A DNA stretch of 64,000 nucleotides from Zobellia roscoffensis (GTDB lineage Bacteria; Bacteroidota; Bacteroidia; Flavobacteriales; Flavobacteriaceae): assembly GCF_015330165.1 (NCBI RefSeq), contig NZ_JADDXT010000002.1, positions 370,504 through 434,503 of the forward strand. Reading direction: 5' to 3'. A program made the position numbers and the translations under genes. Below, piece by piece: positions 17,371 to 25,321 of the stretch; the stretch's first letter is position 1, and each line of letters begins with the position of its first letter. The notes below the pieces were generated by a model that saw nothing but the letters and a program-made list of their open reading frames with translations, was not told where the DNA came from and made no database searches.

Positions 17371-18036
17371 ATGGAACATATCAAAGCATTTGAATTTGGA
17401 GACCAGCTTTATGCAGATGAACTTCCTGATTGGGAATCTGATTGTCCATTCGGACATCTTCATTTGAAGTATGGATTTATACTAACCAAATTGAATATTC
17501 TGAACGAAACTATTGATGAGATTTTGACACTAGATTCGAAAATTAGGAATTTAAAGAAGCAAAGAGAATTTGTTTCTTCAGAACAATCTAATAGGCCTGT
17601 AATAATCAAAATGCGATTTTGTACTGAACTTAAAATTGCAACTGATGACCTTATTGCTCTGAACTCTCTGCTTTATGAAAGAAAAATTTATGGAGAATGG
17701 CCAGATGAAATTAAATTAGATTCTATAGGTGCAGTTTTGAGTAATAATTTCACAAATGGTTTTGAGGAATTTAAGGATTATCAAGTATTACTTGAACATT
17801 TGAACGGAATTGGAAATGCAATAAAACATTCATTCATAAATACGGAATCTCTTTGGTATAGAACCTATGAACCGAATTCGAAGATAATTGGATTTTACAA
17901 TCATTTTAACAAAATCAAAAAACAAAAAATTCAAGCATTCGAGGTTGAATTAGAACAATTTGCATCTGATTATAATGACTTTTTGCAAAAAATGAAATTA
18001 GTTTTAAAAAATAACTACTACCAACAACGTGGATAA
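17371..18036 (+). CDS. Hypothetical helical protein (cassette 4, second gene)
   Basis: The 221-residue protein has no signal peptide or membrane segment and looks all-helical. A segment GIGNAIKHSF near residue 150 recalls the last helix of HEPN-like folds but lacks the Arg of the catalytic motif. It shares its cassette with the HEPN-like gene, so it may be the antitoxin or partner. Its 3' end overlaps the R'' sequence of attC site 4, which occurs in tightly packed cassettes. Confidence 0.55.
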   Translation: MEHIKAFEFGDQLYADELPDWESDCPFGHLHLKYGFILTKLNILNETIDEILTLDSKIRNLKKQREFVSSEQSNRPVIIKMRFCTELKIATDDLIALNSLLYERKIYGEWPDEIKLDSIGAVLSNNFTNGFEEFKDYQVLLEHLNGIGNAIKHSFINTESLWYRTYEPNSKIIGFYNHFNKIKKQKIQAFEVELEQFASDYNDFLQKMKLVLKNNYYQQRG

Positions 18037-18150
18037 TTCATTGCTAGTTATAGCTTACTTACGAAAGTCCTCGCGGACTTTCTATCTGTGATTTGTTTGC
18101 TAACTTTAATGCTTAAACACGCAACGAAACCATACACAAACACGTTGCGC
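18017..18150 (+). other. attC-like recombination site 4
   Basis: R'' ACTACCAAC at 18017-18025 (overlapping the gene end) and R' GTTGCGC at 18144-18150. The centre, with stem GAAAGTCC-TCGC-GGACTTTC at 18063-18082, is nearly the same as that of site 1, including flanking words such as TCTATCTGT and GTGCTTAAACACGC, so the two sites belong to one subtype. Confidence 0.72.
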
Positions 18151-18180
18151 GTCAACGATGACTTAACTTAAAGCAAGAAA

Positions 18181-18621
18181 ATGAAAATGAGAAATTTTAT
18201 ACTAATCTCTTTTCTGTCTTTAACTTTTATTCATACTTATGGACAAACGGAGCGAGACAGTTTAAGCACAATACAAAAGACAGAAAAACTAGTTGAAAAA
18301 CAAACTAAAATTCAACAATTAAAAGTTCCTATTTACAAATTATTTCCAACTGACAACTATTGGACTTTTATTAAATTGGACACACGAAATGGAAAAATGT
18401 GGCAAGTACACTTTAGTATATCCAAAGAAGGCTACAAAGGCGAACTAATCTTAAATTCAAGTTCTCTTGTATGGACAGATGAAGAAATAAACGGCAGATT
18501 TACACTTTACCCTACTGAAAATATTTACAACTATATATTACTTGACCAAATAAATGGTAAAACATATCAAGTACAATGGAATAATGAAAAAGAAAAAAGA
18601 TTTGTCAGTCCTATTTATTAA
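18181..18621 (+). CDS. Small secreted protein with internal repeat (cassette 5)
   Basis: The 146-residue protein has a signal peptide (cleavage near residue 21, after TYGQ) and two copies of a motif of about 30 residues: one around residues 56-77 (LFPTDNYWTFIKLDTRNGK) and one around 112-133 (LYPTENIYNYILLDQINGK), each followed by a W/Y-Q-V strand. The repeat suggests a small beta-sheet fold. No function is recognised. It follows the last cassette junction by 37 bp, but I find no attC after it, so this cassette may be truncated. Confidence 0.6.
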   Translation: MKMRNFILISFLSLTFIHTYGQTERDSLSTIQKTEKLVEKQTKIQQLKVPIYKLFPTDNYWTFIKLDTRNGKMWQVHFSISKEGYKGELILNSSSLVWTDEEINGRFTLYPTENIYNYILLDQINGKTYQVQWNNEKEKRFVSPIY

Positions 18622-18649
18622 TTCAGTTTAAGATAATCAAACTCTGCTA

Positions 18650-18670
18650 GCGCGAGCGTCCCGCTCGTGC
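18650..18670. repeat. GC-rich palindromic stem-loop
   Basis: GCGCGAGCG-TCC-CGCTCGTGC forms a 9-bp stem with a 3-base loop (one G-T pair). It stands out from the AT-rich surroundings and looks like a short dispersed palindromic repeat. No T-tract follows, so it is not a typical terminator. Confidence 0.5.
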
Positions 18671-18869
18671 CAAACCTGCTGAACGAACTTAAATTGTAGA
18701 CTTACCCTTCTTAGGACATCGCTAACTTCATAAAACACCCCTCCAAAAACCAAAAGATAAAACCCTAATTTTTGCTAATTCAAATTTTTAGTGTCTATTT
18801 ACAGCTGTGACCTTTAAAAACATATAAAATGTGCTTTTAGGGGTCCAAACTCAACAAAAACACTAAAAA

Positions 18870-19949
18870 ATGCACAAAAAAACACTAAAACACGTCTTAA
18901 AACCTATTGTAACGGTAGCCTTGACCCTAGCACTCACCAGTTGCTTGGACAACGCCAAAAAGACGGAACAGACCACCACCTCAGAAGAAGAAACCGCAGA
19001 AGCCACCACTTACCCAAGTGATGTCATCCCTTTTATGGACGAATGGAAAATCCTTTTAGGCGATGGCACCAAATCCGATGAGCTGGTAGACTATGAAAAG
19101 AAAGATTTTTTCTATGTAGAAAATGATGGCACTACCAATTGGGTGGTGTATAAAACACCAAATTCCGGGGTAACCTCAAGAACCTCTAGCAATACCCGAA
19201 CGGAACTGGGCCAAAAGGAACATTGGATTCCGGAAACGGGCGGCAAACTAACGGGCACGCTAAAAGTGCAGCATGTCTCCACTTCCGGTGATGCACGGGT
19301 TGCGGCATCATATTCGGTAGTTGTAGGGCAAATTCACAGTGATGAAGGCCACGAAAACGAACCGATAAAAATCTTTTATAAAAAATTTCCCGGCCACACC
19401 AAAGGTTCCGTTTTCTGGAACTATGAAATTAATACGGCAGGCGACAACTCTAAACGATGGGATTATTCTTCTGCGATCTGGGGCCATGATATGTCCGTTG
19501 TTGGACCAAGTGCCACCGAATACCCTGAAGAACCCAAAGACGGCATTGCGCTGGGCGAAGAGTTCAGTTATGAAATAAATGTCTACAAAGGCATCATGTA
19601 CCTTACTTTTGAAAGTGATGGCCATGAGACGGTAAAATTCACGAAGAACCTATTAAAATCCGACTTTGTAAAATCATCTGATATTCCGCAACAAATACGA
19701 ACCTTGTACGCAGCTATAGGCCGTGATGGTACGGAGCGCGAAAATGCCTACGCGGGAGAAATCAATTATTTTAAACAAGGGGCGTACAACCAGACGAACG
19801 GTAAAAACCCGGAGGATAATATCGTTTGGTATACGGGTTCTGAAACCTACGGCGGTGATATAGAAAAGCAATACGCCAACGGTTGCTATGCAGAAGTATG
19901 GTTTAAAAATGCAACGGTAGGTGCGGGTACGCCTCCTGAGACGGAGTAG
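18870..19949 (+). CDS. Alginate lyase, polysaccharide lyase family 7, lipoprotein
   Basis: The 359-residue protein has a lipoprotein signal (lipobox LTSC, Cys25) and a PL7 jelly-roll domain. The family motifs are visible in order: NTRTELGQ (RxE(L) motif), GQIH (QIH) and YFKQGAYNQ (YxKxGxYxQ). PL7 enzymes cleave alginate by beta-elimination; the QIH form is often linked to preference for G-containing blocks. As a lipoprotein it probably sits on the outer membrane. It stands alone, more than 24 kb from the alginate locus to its right, and I see no GntR-type operator box upstream, so it may be regulated separately. Confidence 0.88.
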   Translation: MHKKTLKHVLKPIVTVALTLALTSCLDNAKKTEQTTTSEEETAEATTYPSDVIPFMDEWKILLGDGTKSDELVDYEKKDFFYVENDGTTNWVVYKTPNSGVTSRTSSNTRTELGQKEHWIPETGGKLTGTLKVQHVSTSGDARVAASYSVVVGQIHSDEGHENEPIKIFYKKFPGHTKGSVFWNYEINTAGDNSKRWDYSSAIWGHDMSVVGPSATEYPEEPKDGIALGEEFSYEINVYKGIMYLTFESDGHETVKFTKNLLKSDFVKSSDIPQQIRTLYAAIGRDGTERENAYAGEINYFKQGAYNQTNGKNPEDNIVWYTGSETYGGDIEKQYANGCYAEVWFKNATVGAGTPPETE

Positions 19950-20009
19950 TTCTGAATTAGAAAAATTACCGATCAGAGAAACCATAATTTAAAATTGTAC
20001 CCCTTACCC

Positions 20010-21416
20010 ATGAGACTATTATTGACCCTGCTCTTATTTGGCATTACCGGTGGTTACGCTCAGCAGAATTCCGAGGTTTATTTTACTACCGGTTTCAAAA
20101 TTGGGGAAGTCACCGATTCTTCGGCGGTTCTACTTACTCGGCTTTGTAAATCGCCAGAGCCGGTAGCGGTATACCATGAGCAACAAGATAAGGTATTCCA
20201 TCCGCCCAAAGATTTTGATGATAGCATGCCCATATCCAAAATGGAAGGGGCAGTAGCAGGTTCTGCGGGTCAGGTGCAAATCCGTTTAATTTCAAAGGAC
20301 ACCACGATCACTACGGATTGGGAAGATGTATCCGCCTATAAGGATTTCACTTTTAAGCGAAGTTTTAATGGGCTGGATCCCCATACCCAATACACGGTAC
20401 AAATTAAAGGACGAAAGCATAAAGAGGCTCCCGTGGCTACTATTCAGGGAAAGTTCACAACGGCTCCTTTGGCAAATGAGGCCGTACCGCTATTATTTAC
20501 AGCTTCTACTTGTCAGTATTATTGGTCGCATGATGACCCAAAGCGTGGTTTTAAGATTTACGATAGTATGCTGAGGCTGAATCCGTTGTTTCATTGCCAA
20601 ACCGGAGATTACGTGTATTATGACAAACCCGGGCCTATGGCAACCACCGTGGAACTGGCAAGGCATAAGTGGCATGCCATGAACTCATGGCCCTCGTTAG
20701 CCGATTTTTATAGGAACACGCCCGCTTACCTTCAAAAGGACGATCATGACCTATTGAAAGATGATGCCAACCCGTATTCCACCTCTTTTGGGGATTTAAG
20801 TTATGAAGACGGACTGGCCATCTGGCGCGAGCAAGTACCGATTATTGACCAGCCCTACCGAACTTTTAGATGGGGCAAAGACCTACAGATCTGGAATGTT
20901 GAAGTACGGGAATTCAGAAGCGATAACAAATCTCCCGATGGAAAAGAAAAAACCATTTGGGGCGAGGAGCAAATTGCGTGGTTCAAACAAACTTTAGAAG
21001 CTTCGGATGCGACTTTTAAAATTCTGGTCTCCCCTACTCCCGTAGTAGGTCCGGACCGCTCCAAAGGTAAATTTGATAATCACTCCAATGAATCCTTCGC
21101 CACAGAAGGAAAATGGTTGCGCGCTTACCTGGCGAAGCAAAATGTATTTGTAATCAATGGCGATAGGCATTGGCAGTACGTTTCCGTAGACCCAAAAACT
21201 GGACTACGGGAATTTAGCCAAGGTCCCGTAAGCTCCTACCATGCGCAAGGTTGGGACCCAAAAGACAAACGTCCCGAGCACAAATTTCTACGTGTAGATG
21301 GCGGATTTTTAGCCGTGAAAGTATACCGAGAAAAAACAGAGGCCGTCATAGAATTCATTCATTATGATGTGGAGGGCAACGTAGTGAACACGGAAGTGAT
21401 CAAAGAGAAGGTCTAA
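20010..21416 (+). CDS. PhoD-type alkaline phosphatase/phosphodiesterase
   Basis: I start at ATG 20010, which gives a signal peptide (MRLLLTLLLFGITGGYAQ); the TTG at 19995 is a poorer start. The 468-residue protein has the PhoD/MPP metal-site motifs: FTASTCQ, CQTGDYVYYD, KDDHDLL and NGDRHWQ, which in PhoD bind iron and calcium. These secreted enzymes release phosphate from mono- and diesters. It lies 60 bp after the PL7 gene and ends at a strong terminator. With the PI-PLC and metallophosphatase genes about 4 kb downstream it suggests a phosphate-scavenging neighbourhood. Confidence 0.85.
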   Translation: MRLLLTLLLFGITGGYAQQNSEVYFTTGFKIGEVTDSSAVLLTRLCKSPEPVAVYHEQQDKVFHPPKDFDDSMPISKMEGAVAGSAGQVQIRLISKDTTITTDWEDVSAYKDFTFKRSFNGLDPHTQYTVQIKGRKHKEAPVATIQGKFTTAPLANEAVPLLFTASTCQYYWSHDDPKRGFKIYDSMLRLNPLFHCQTGDYVYYDKPGPMATTVELARHKWHAMNSWPSLADFYRNTPAYLQKDDHDLLKDDANPYSTSFGDLSYEDGLAIWREQVPIIDQPYRTFRWGKDLQIWNVEVREFRSDNKSPDGKEKTIWGEEQIAWFKQTLEASDATFKILVSPTPVVGPDRSKGKFDNHSNESFATEGKWLRAYLAKQNVFVINGDRHWQYVSVDPKTGLREFSQGPVSSYHAQGWDPKDKRPEHKFLRVDGGFLAVKVYREKTEAVIEFIHYDVEGNVVNTEVIKEKV

Positions 21417-21455
21417 ACCTTCCTTCCCATTAAATTTTGATGATTACATTGTACT

Positions 21456-21480
21456 AAACGCATCCCAAGGGGTGCGTTTA
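21456..21480 (+). terminator. Rho-independent terminator after the phosphatase gene
   Basis: AAACGCATCC-CAAG-GGGTGCGTTT forms a 10-bp stem with one G-T pair, followed by a T-rich run. It begins 40 bp after the phosphatase stop codon. Confidence 0.75.
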
Positions 21481-21485
21481 ATCTT

Positions 21486-21518
21486 TTACTCGATAATCGA
21501 GATTACATGCTCCGAGGT
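21486..21518 (-). repeat. Short dispersed repeat, copy a
   Basis: Read on the minus strand, this matches the second half of the elements at 33596-33634 and 45530-45573: CTCGG-GCAT-AATCTCGATTATCGAGTAAA. It contains the palindrome CTCGATAATCGAG. Confidence 0.6.
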
Positions 21519-21653
21519 AGTTGACCACACCCAATTTTTGCAGTAAAAGGAACTTCAACTTCAGTTTTTCAAGATGTATCTCAAGAAATGAAATCGATTT
21601 AGCAACACAAAACCAAGCAGTTATATTTCACTATTTAGATTTAATATAAATAA

Positions 21654-21685
21654 TTTGGCAAATTGAATGTTGGTAGATACATTTG
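21654..21685 (+). promoter_or_regulatory. Bacteroidota-type promoter of the TonB receptor gene
   Basis: TTTG at 21654-21657 and TACATTTG at 21678-21685 match the -33 TTTG and -7 TAnnTTTG elements, with 20 bp between them. This predicts a transcript start near 21692, about 34 bp before the ATG. Confidence 0.5.
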
Positions 21686-21725
21686 TCGAAAATGGAACTA
21701 TCTATATTAAGTCTAAATAAACTTC

Positions 21726-24125
21726 ATGAAATATTTTATATCCTGCTTAACCCTACTGTTGCTGTCACAATTCAGTTTTTCACAAAGTGCCACAGTGCGT
21801 GGAACCGTAACCGACAATAACAATGCTCCCTTAATGGGCGTAAATGTGCTTATCAAAAACACCCTAAAAGGCACCCAAACCAATGATCAGGGTGCTTTTG
21901 AAATCAATAGCCTTTCCAATGGTGATTACATCCTTTCCCTTTCATATATGGGTTTTAAGACCCAAGAAATTAAATTCTCCGTTACGGACAATCAAAGTGT
22001 AGACCTCTCTACCATTGTGCTATACGAAGGAAATGAAATCTTGAGCGAAGTTATTGTAGAAGCGGAACGCCGCAACAAGTTCTCGCGAAAAGAAACGGCC
22101 TATGTCTCTAAAATGCCGCTAAAGAATATTGAGAATCCGCAGGTATACAACACCATCACCAATCAAATACTGATTTCCCAATCCGTAAACACCTTTTCAG
22201 ATGCTTTGGCAAATGCTGCCGGTATCTCGCAATTATGGTCATCTACGGGCCGTAGTGGCGATGGTGCAGGATATTATTCTAGCCGTGGTTTTGCAGTGCA
22301 ACCGCAATTGGTAAACGGTGTGGCCGGTATTACCAATGGTTTTATCAACCCGTCTAACGTAGAACGTGTTGAAGTGATCAAAGGGCCGTCCGGAACTTTA
22401 TTCGGTAGTACGGTTACCTCATATGGCGGTCTCATAAATATCGTTACCAAAAAACCGTACAATAGTACCGGAGGGGAAATAACGGTTTCCGGAGGTTCCA
22501 ATGATTTTGCCAAACTGAATGTAGACGTTAATATTTCCGATGGTGAAAAGCTATCCTTTCGTTTAAACGGTGGATTCCAAAAAGACAATAGTTTTCAGGA
22601 TGCAGGGTTTAAAAAATCGGTTTTTATAGCGCCTTCACTTTCCTATAAGGTGAATAACAAGCTCTCGCTGAACTTTTCCTATGAAGCCTCGGGCAACGAA
22701 CAGACCAATGAAACTTTCCTGTTCTTAAACCGATATGGTCCTTTGGCCTTTAATTCTATTGATGACCTCAATTACGATACCCATTTATCCTTCACCAATA
22801 ATGATGTGACCATAGACAATATTACACAGAATTACAGGGGAGAAATCGCTTGGAAAATAACGGATAACTGGTCTTCCCAAACCCTAATTGCCGGCGGTCT
22901 AGCAAAATCACTGGGGTATTATACCTATTTATGGAATTTTGCCGATTACACGGACCCCGCCGCTCCTGTAGGAACGGAGAATTTTAGCTTGAACGTACAG
23001 GACACGGACTCCAGAACAAAGACCTTAAATCTACAACAGAACTTTAACGGCACCTTTCACCTAGGCGATCTAGAGAACAAATTGCTGGTAGGTTTTGATT
23101 ATTTGGACTCTAAAATTATTGATAACAGCTCTAACTGGGGCTATCTGCATTCCATAAACCTGCAGGGCGACCTTATCTATGGTGAGCCGGAAATCAGTGC
23201 CGAAAATTTACGTACCGCTTTGTCCGGTTCTGGAAATGTGGATAGTGATGTGCGACAGAATATATTTGGGGCGTACATCTCCGATGTGATCCATATTATA
23301 CCTTCCTTATCCGTTATGGCCAGTGTACGTTATGACCGATTTGATTACGAAGGCGACCAGCAGACCGATACGGACGATGACACCGAATATACGGAGTCTA
23401 CTTTCTCTCCTAAATTCGGGATTGTTTTTCAACCTATTCTTAATGAACTGTCCATTTTTGCCAATTACCAAAACGGCTTTTCTTATGTAAATCCGCAATA
23501 CATTACCGACTTTGCCACGGGCGATGTTAGCTTACAATCGTATGACGTGGAAGAAGCGAACCAGTTTGAAATTGGGGTAAAATCTAGTTTATTCCACAAT
23601 AAACTAGAAGCCACGGCCAGCTATTACAACATAAACGTAGACAATAAATACTATTGGGCAACGCAAACACAAGACCTAGAAATCAACAGTCAGGGTATTG
23701 AACTTGAAGTAAACGCCAACCCAATTGAAGGTCTAAACATCCACACCGGTTTTAGTTACAACGATTCCGAAATAACAGATTCACCTTCCGCGCCAGGATT
23801 AGAAGGCAATAGATATGGCGAATCCGGACCGGAAATCACCTATAATTTTTGGACGGACTATAAGTTTCTTAAGAACTTTGGTGTAGGCGCCGGATTTAAT
23901 GGTGCTTCGGAGTATGATACCATGACAGATTACAAATCGGTTACGGGTAGTTTTTACATCCCTTCGTATACCATTGTCAATGCATCGGTATATTATGAAA
24001 CCGATCGTTACAGGTTTAGCATTAAAGGTAATAACTTAGCGGACACCTCTTATTATTCCGGTTGGAGTACGGTAACGCCACAACAAAGAAGAACCGTATT
24101 AGGTACGCTCAGTTTTAAATTTTAA
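21726..24125 (+). CDS. TonB-dependent outer-membrane receptor, siderophore type
   Basis: The 799-residue protein starts with a signal peptide (cleavage near SFSQ), then a carboxypeptidase-regulatory-like domain (about residues 24-105), a plug domain (about 120-245, containing VERVEVIKGPSGTLFGS) and a 22-strand-type barrel ending in LSFKF. At 799 residues it is shorter than the SusC type and resembles the FhuE/FoxA/FecA-like siderophore receptors. The next gene encodes a PepSY-type inner-membrane protein, a pairing typical of ferric siderophore uptake and reduction. Regulation by iron is therefore likely, although I found no clear Fur box. Confidence 0.85.
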   Translation: MKYFISCLTLLLLSQFSFSQSATVRGTVTDNNNAPLMGVNVLIKNTLKGTQTNDQGAFEINSLSNGDYILSLSYMGFKTQEIKFSVTDNQSVDLSTIVLYEGNEILSEVIVEAERRNKFSRKETAYVSKMPLKNIENPQVYNTITNQILISQSVNTFSDALANAAGISQLWSSTGRSGDGAGYYSSRGFAVQPQLVNGVAGITNGFINPSNVERVEVIKGPSGTLFGSTVTSYGGLINIVTKKPYNSTGGEITVSGGSNDFAKLNVDVNISDGEKLSFRLNGGFQKDNSFQDAGFKKSVFIAPSLSYKVNNKLSLNFSYEASGNEQTNETFLFLNRYGPLAFNSIDDLNYDTHLSFTNNDVTIDNITQNYRGEIAWKITDNWSSQTLIAGGLAKSLGYYTYLWNFADYTDPAAPVGTENFSLNVQDTDSRTKTLNLQQNFNGTFHLGDLENKLLVGFDYLDSKIIDNSSNWGYLHSINLQGDLIYGEPEISAENLRTALSGSGNVDSDVRQNIFGAYISDVIHIIPSLSVMASVRYDRFDYEGDQQTDTDDDTEYTESTFSPKFGIVFQPILNELSIFANYQNGFSYVNPQYITDFATGDVSLQSYDVEEANQFEIGVKSSLFHNKLEATASYYNINVDNKYYWATQTQDLEINSQGIELEVNANPIEGLNIHTGFSYNDSEITDSPSAPGLEGNRYGESGPEITYNFWTDYKFLKNFGVGAGFNGASEYDTMTDYKSVTGSFYIPSYTIVNASVYYETDRYRFSIKGNNLADTSYYSGWSTVTPQQRRTVLGTLSFKF

Positions 24126-24137
24126 AGTACGATTCAT

Positions 24138-24163
24138 AAAGGCAACCCCAGCGGGTTGTCTTT
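24138..24163 (+). terminator. Stem-loop between receptor and PepSY genes
   Basis: AAAGGCAACCC-CAGC-GGGTTGTCTTT forms an 11-bp stem with a T/A-rich 3' side, directly after the receptor stop. It may be a leaky terminator that lowers expression of the PepSY gene 13 bp further on. Confidence 0.6.
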
Positions 24164-24175
24164 AAAATTACAGGT

Positions 24176-25318
24176 ATGACTTTTAAAAAATTCGCATTTC
24201 AATTACATAAAATCTTAGGTCTAACCACAGGTATTGTGGTCTTTATTGTGGCCATAACCGGTTGCTGTTGGTCCTTTAGAGAAGAAATTGAAAGTACGTA
24301 TGATCAGTATAAAAAAGTGGAACCGCAGAACCAAGCGATTCTAACGCCCACCCAAGCCAAGGAAATTGCCCAAAATGTTCTCCCAGATCATCATGTTCAC
24401 GGCACGCTCTTTAAAAAAGCAGATGATGCTGTAGAGGTTATTTTTTACGACCCGGAACCGGAGTTCTATAGCAGTGTATTCCTGAACCCGTACTCGGGAG
24501 AAGTGATACAGATTGACGACCATCTGACCGGATTTTTTGCCTTTATTTTAAAGGGACATATGCGACTGTGGTTGCCCAAAGAAATTGGTGAGCAAGTGGT
24601 AGGTGCCTCTATTCTGATTTTCATTTTTATTATCATTTCCGGATTTATTATCTGGATTCCTAAGAAGCGCAAAAACCTAAAACAGCGCCTAAAATTCGAT
24701 TGGAAAAAGTCCACACGCTGGAAACGCAAAAACTTTGATTTGCATACTGTAGTAGGGTTTTATATTTGTTCCCTGGCCTTGATATTGGCCTTCACCGGTT
24801 CTATGATGTCCTACAATTGGCTGATGTACGGCGTATATAAATCCATAGGTGGAGATAAAGAAGCCGCTTTTATTATTCCTGAAAATACCAGTGAACCGGT
24901 AACGGACAGTACAGCAAAACCGATGGATAGGTTGATCGTTAAGTTGATGGAAGAATCTCCAGAAGCAACGGCCTACGAACTGCACTACCCTAGTTCTGAA
25001 AACGAAAGTATCTACGTTGAAGTCTCAAATAGTGAAAGCTTGTTCTACGATGCCGATTATCGGTTTTTTGACCAAAACACGCTAGAAGAAATAGAAACAC
25101 CCAGCATTTACGGCAAATACAAAAATGGCAAAATAGCCGATAAGATTTTGAGGATGAACTATGACATTCATATTGGTGCTATTGGTGGTCTTCCAGGAAA
25201 AATTATTGCCTTTCTAGTAAGTCTTTTAACGGCGACACTTCCCGTAACCGGCGTACTTTTATGGTACGGTCGTACCTACAAAAAGAAAGAAAAAATGCCT
25301 ATGCTTCAGCAGAGTTAA
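24176..25318 (+). CDS. PepSY-associated transmembrane protein (PiuB-like, iron-related)
   Basis: The 380-residue protein has four strong membrane helices (near residues 16-36, 138-160, 192-215 and 340-362) with a large periplasmic loop, and begins KKFAFQLHKILGLTTGIVVF, the hallmark of PepSY_TM proteins, with conserved His residues in helices that may bind haem. Members are found beside siderophore receptors and are thought to reduce iron-siderophore complexes. It is 50 bp behind the receptor gene and convergent with the metallophosphatase gene, 3 bp between the stops. Confidence 0.82.
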   Translation: MTFKKFAFQLHKILGLTTGIVVFIVAITGCCWSFREEIESTYDQYKKVEPQNQAILTPTQAKEIAQNVLPDHHVHGTLFKKADDAVEVIFYDPEPEFYSSVFLNPYSGEVIQIDDHLTGFFAFILKGHMRLWLPKEIGEQVVGASILIFIFIIISGFIIWIPKKRKNLKQRLKFDWKKSTRWKRKNFDLHTVVGFYICSLALILAFTGSMMSYNWLMYGVYKSIGGDKEAAFIIPENTSEPVTDSTAKPMDRLIVKLMEESPEATAYELHYPSSENESIYVEVSNSESLFYDADYRFFDQNTLEEIETPSIYGKYKNGKIADKILRMNYDIHIGAIGGLPGKIIAFLVSLLTATLPVTGVLLWYGRTYKKKEKMPMLQQS

Positions 25319-25321
25319 CAC

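Larger units (their letters stand above)
13741..18150 (+). mobile_element. Integron-like gene cassette array without visible integrase
   Basis: Four successive units each begin G|TT plus a unit-specific sequence and end with the reverse complement of that sequence, followed by a 134-200 bp region foldable into a hairpin and a new GTT junction. Unit starts are at 13741, 14536, 15743, 16837 and (fifth unit) 18144. Start/end pairs are TTGGGTGTA/TACACCCAA, TTATGTAAA/TTTACATAA, TTAGGCACA/TGTGCCTAA and TTGGCAGT/ACTACCAA. This is the R'/R'' arrangement of integron cassettes, where attC recombination leaves TTRRRY at the cassette start and RYYYAAC near its end. All genes face the same way, as in integrons. 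The fifth unit lacks a recognisable attC. Without an integrase this would be a CALIN-type cluster; the integrase could be elsewhere in the genome. Confidence 0.72.
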
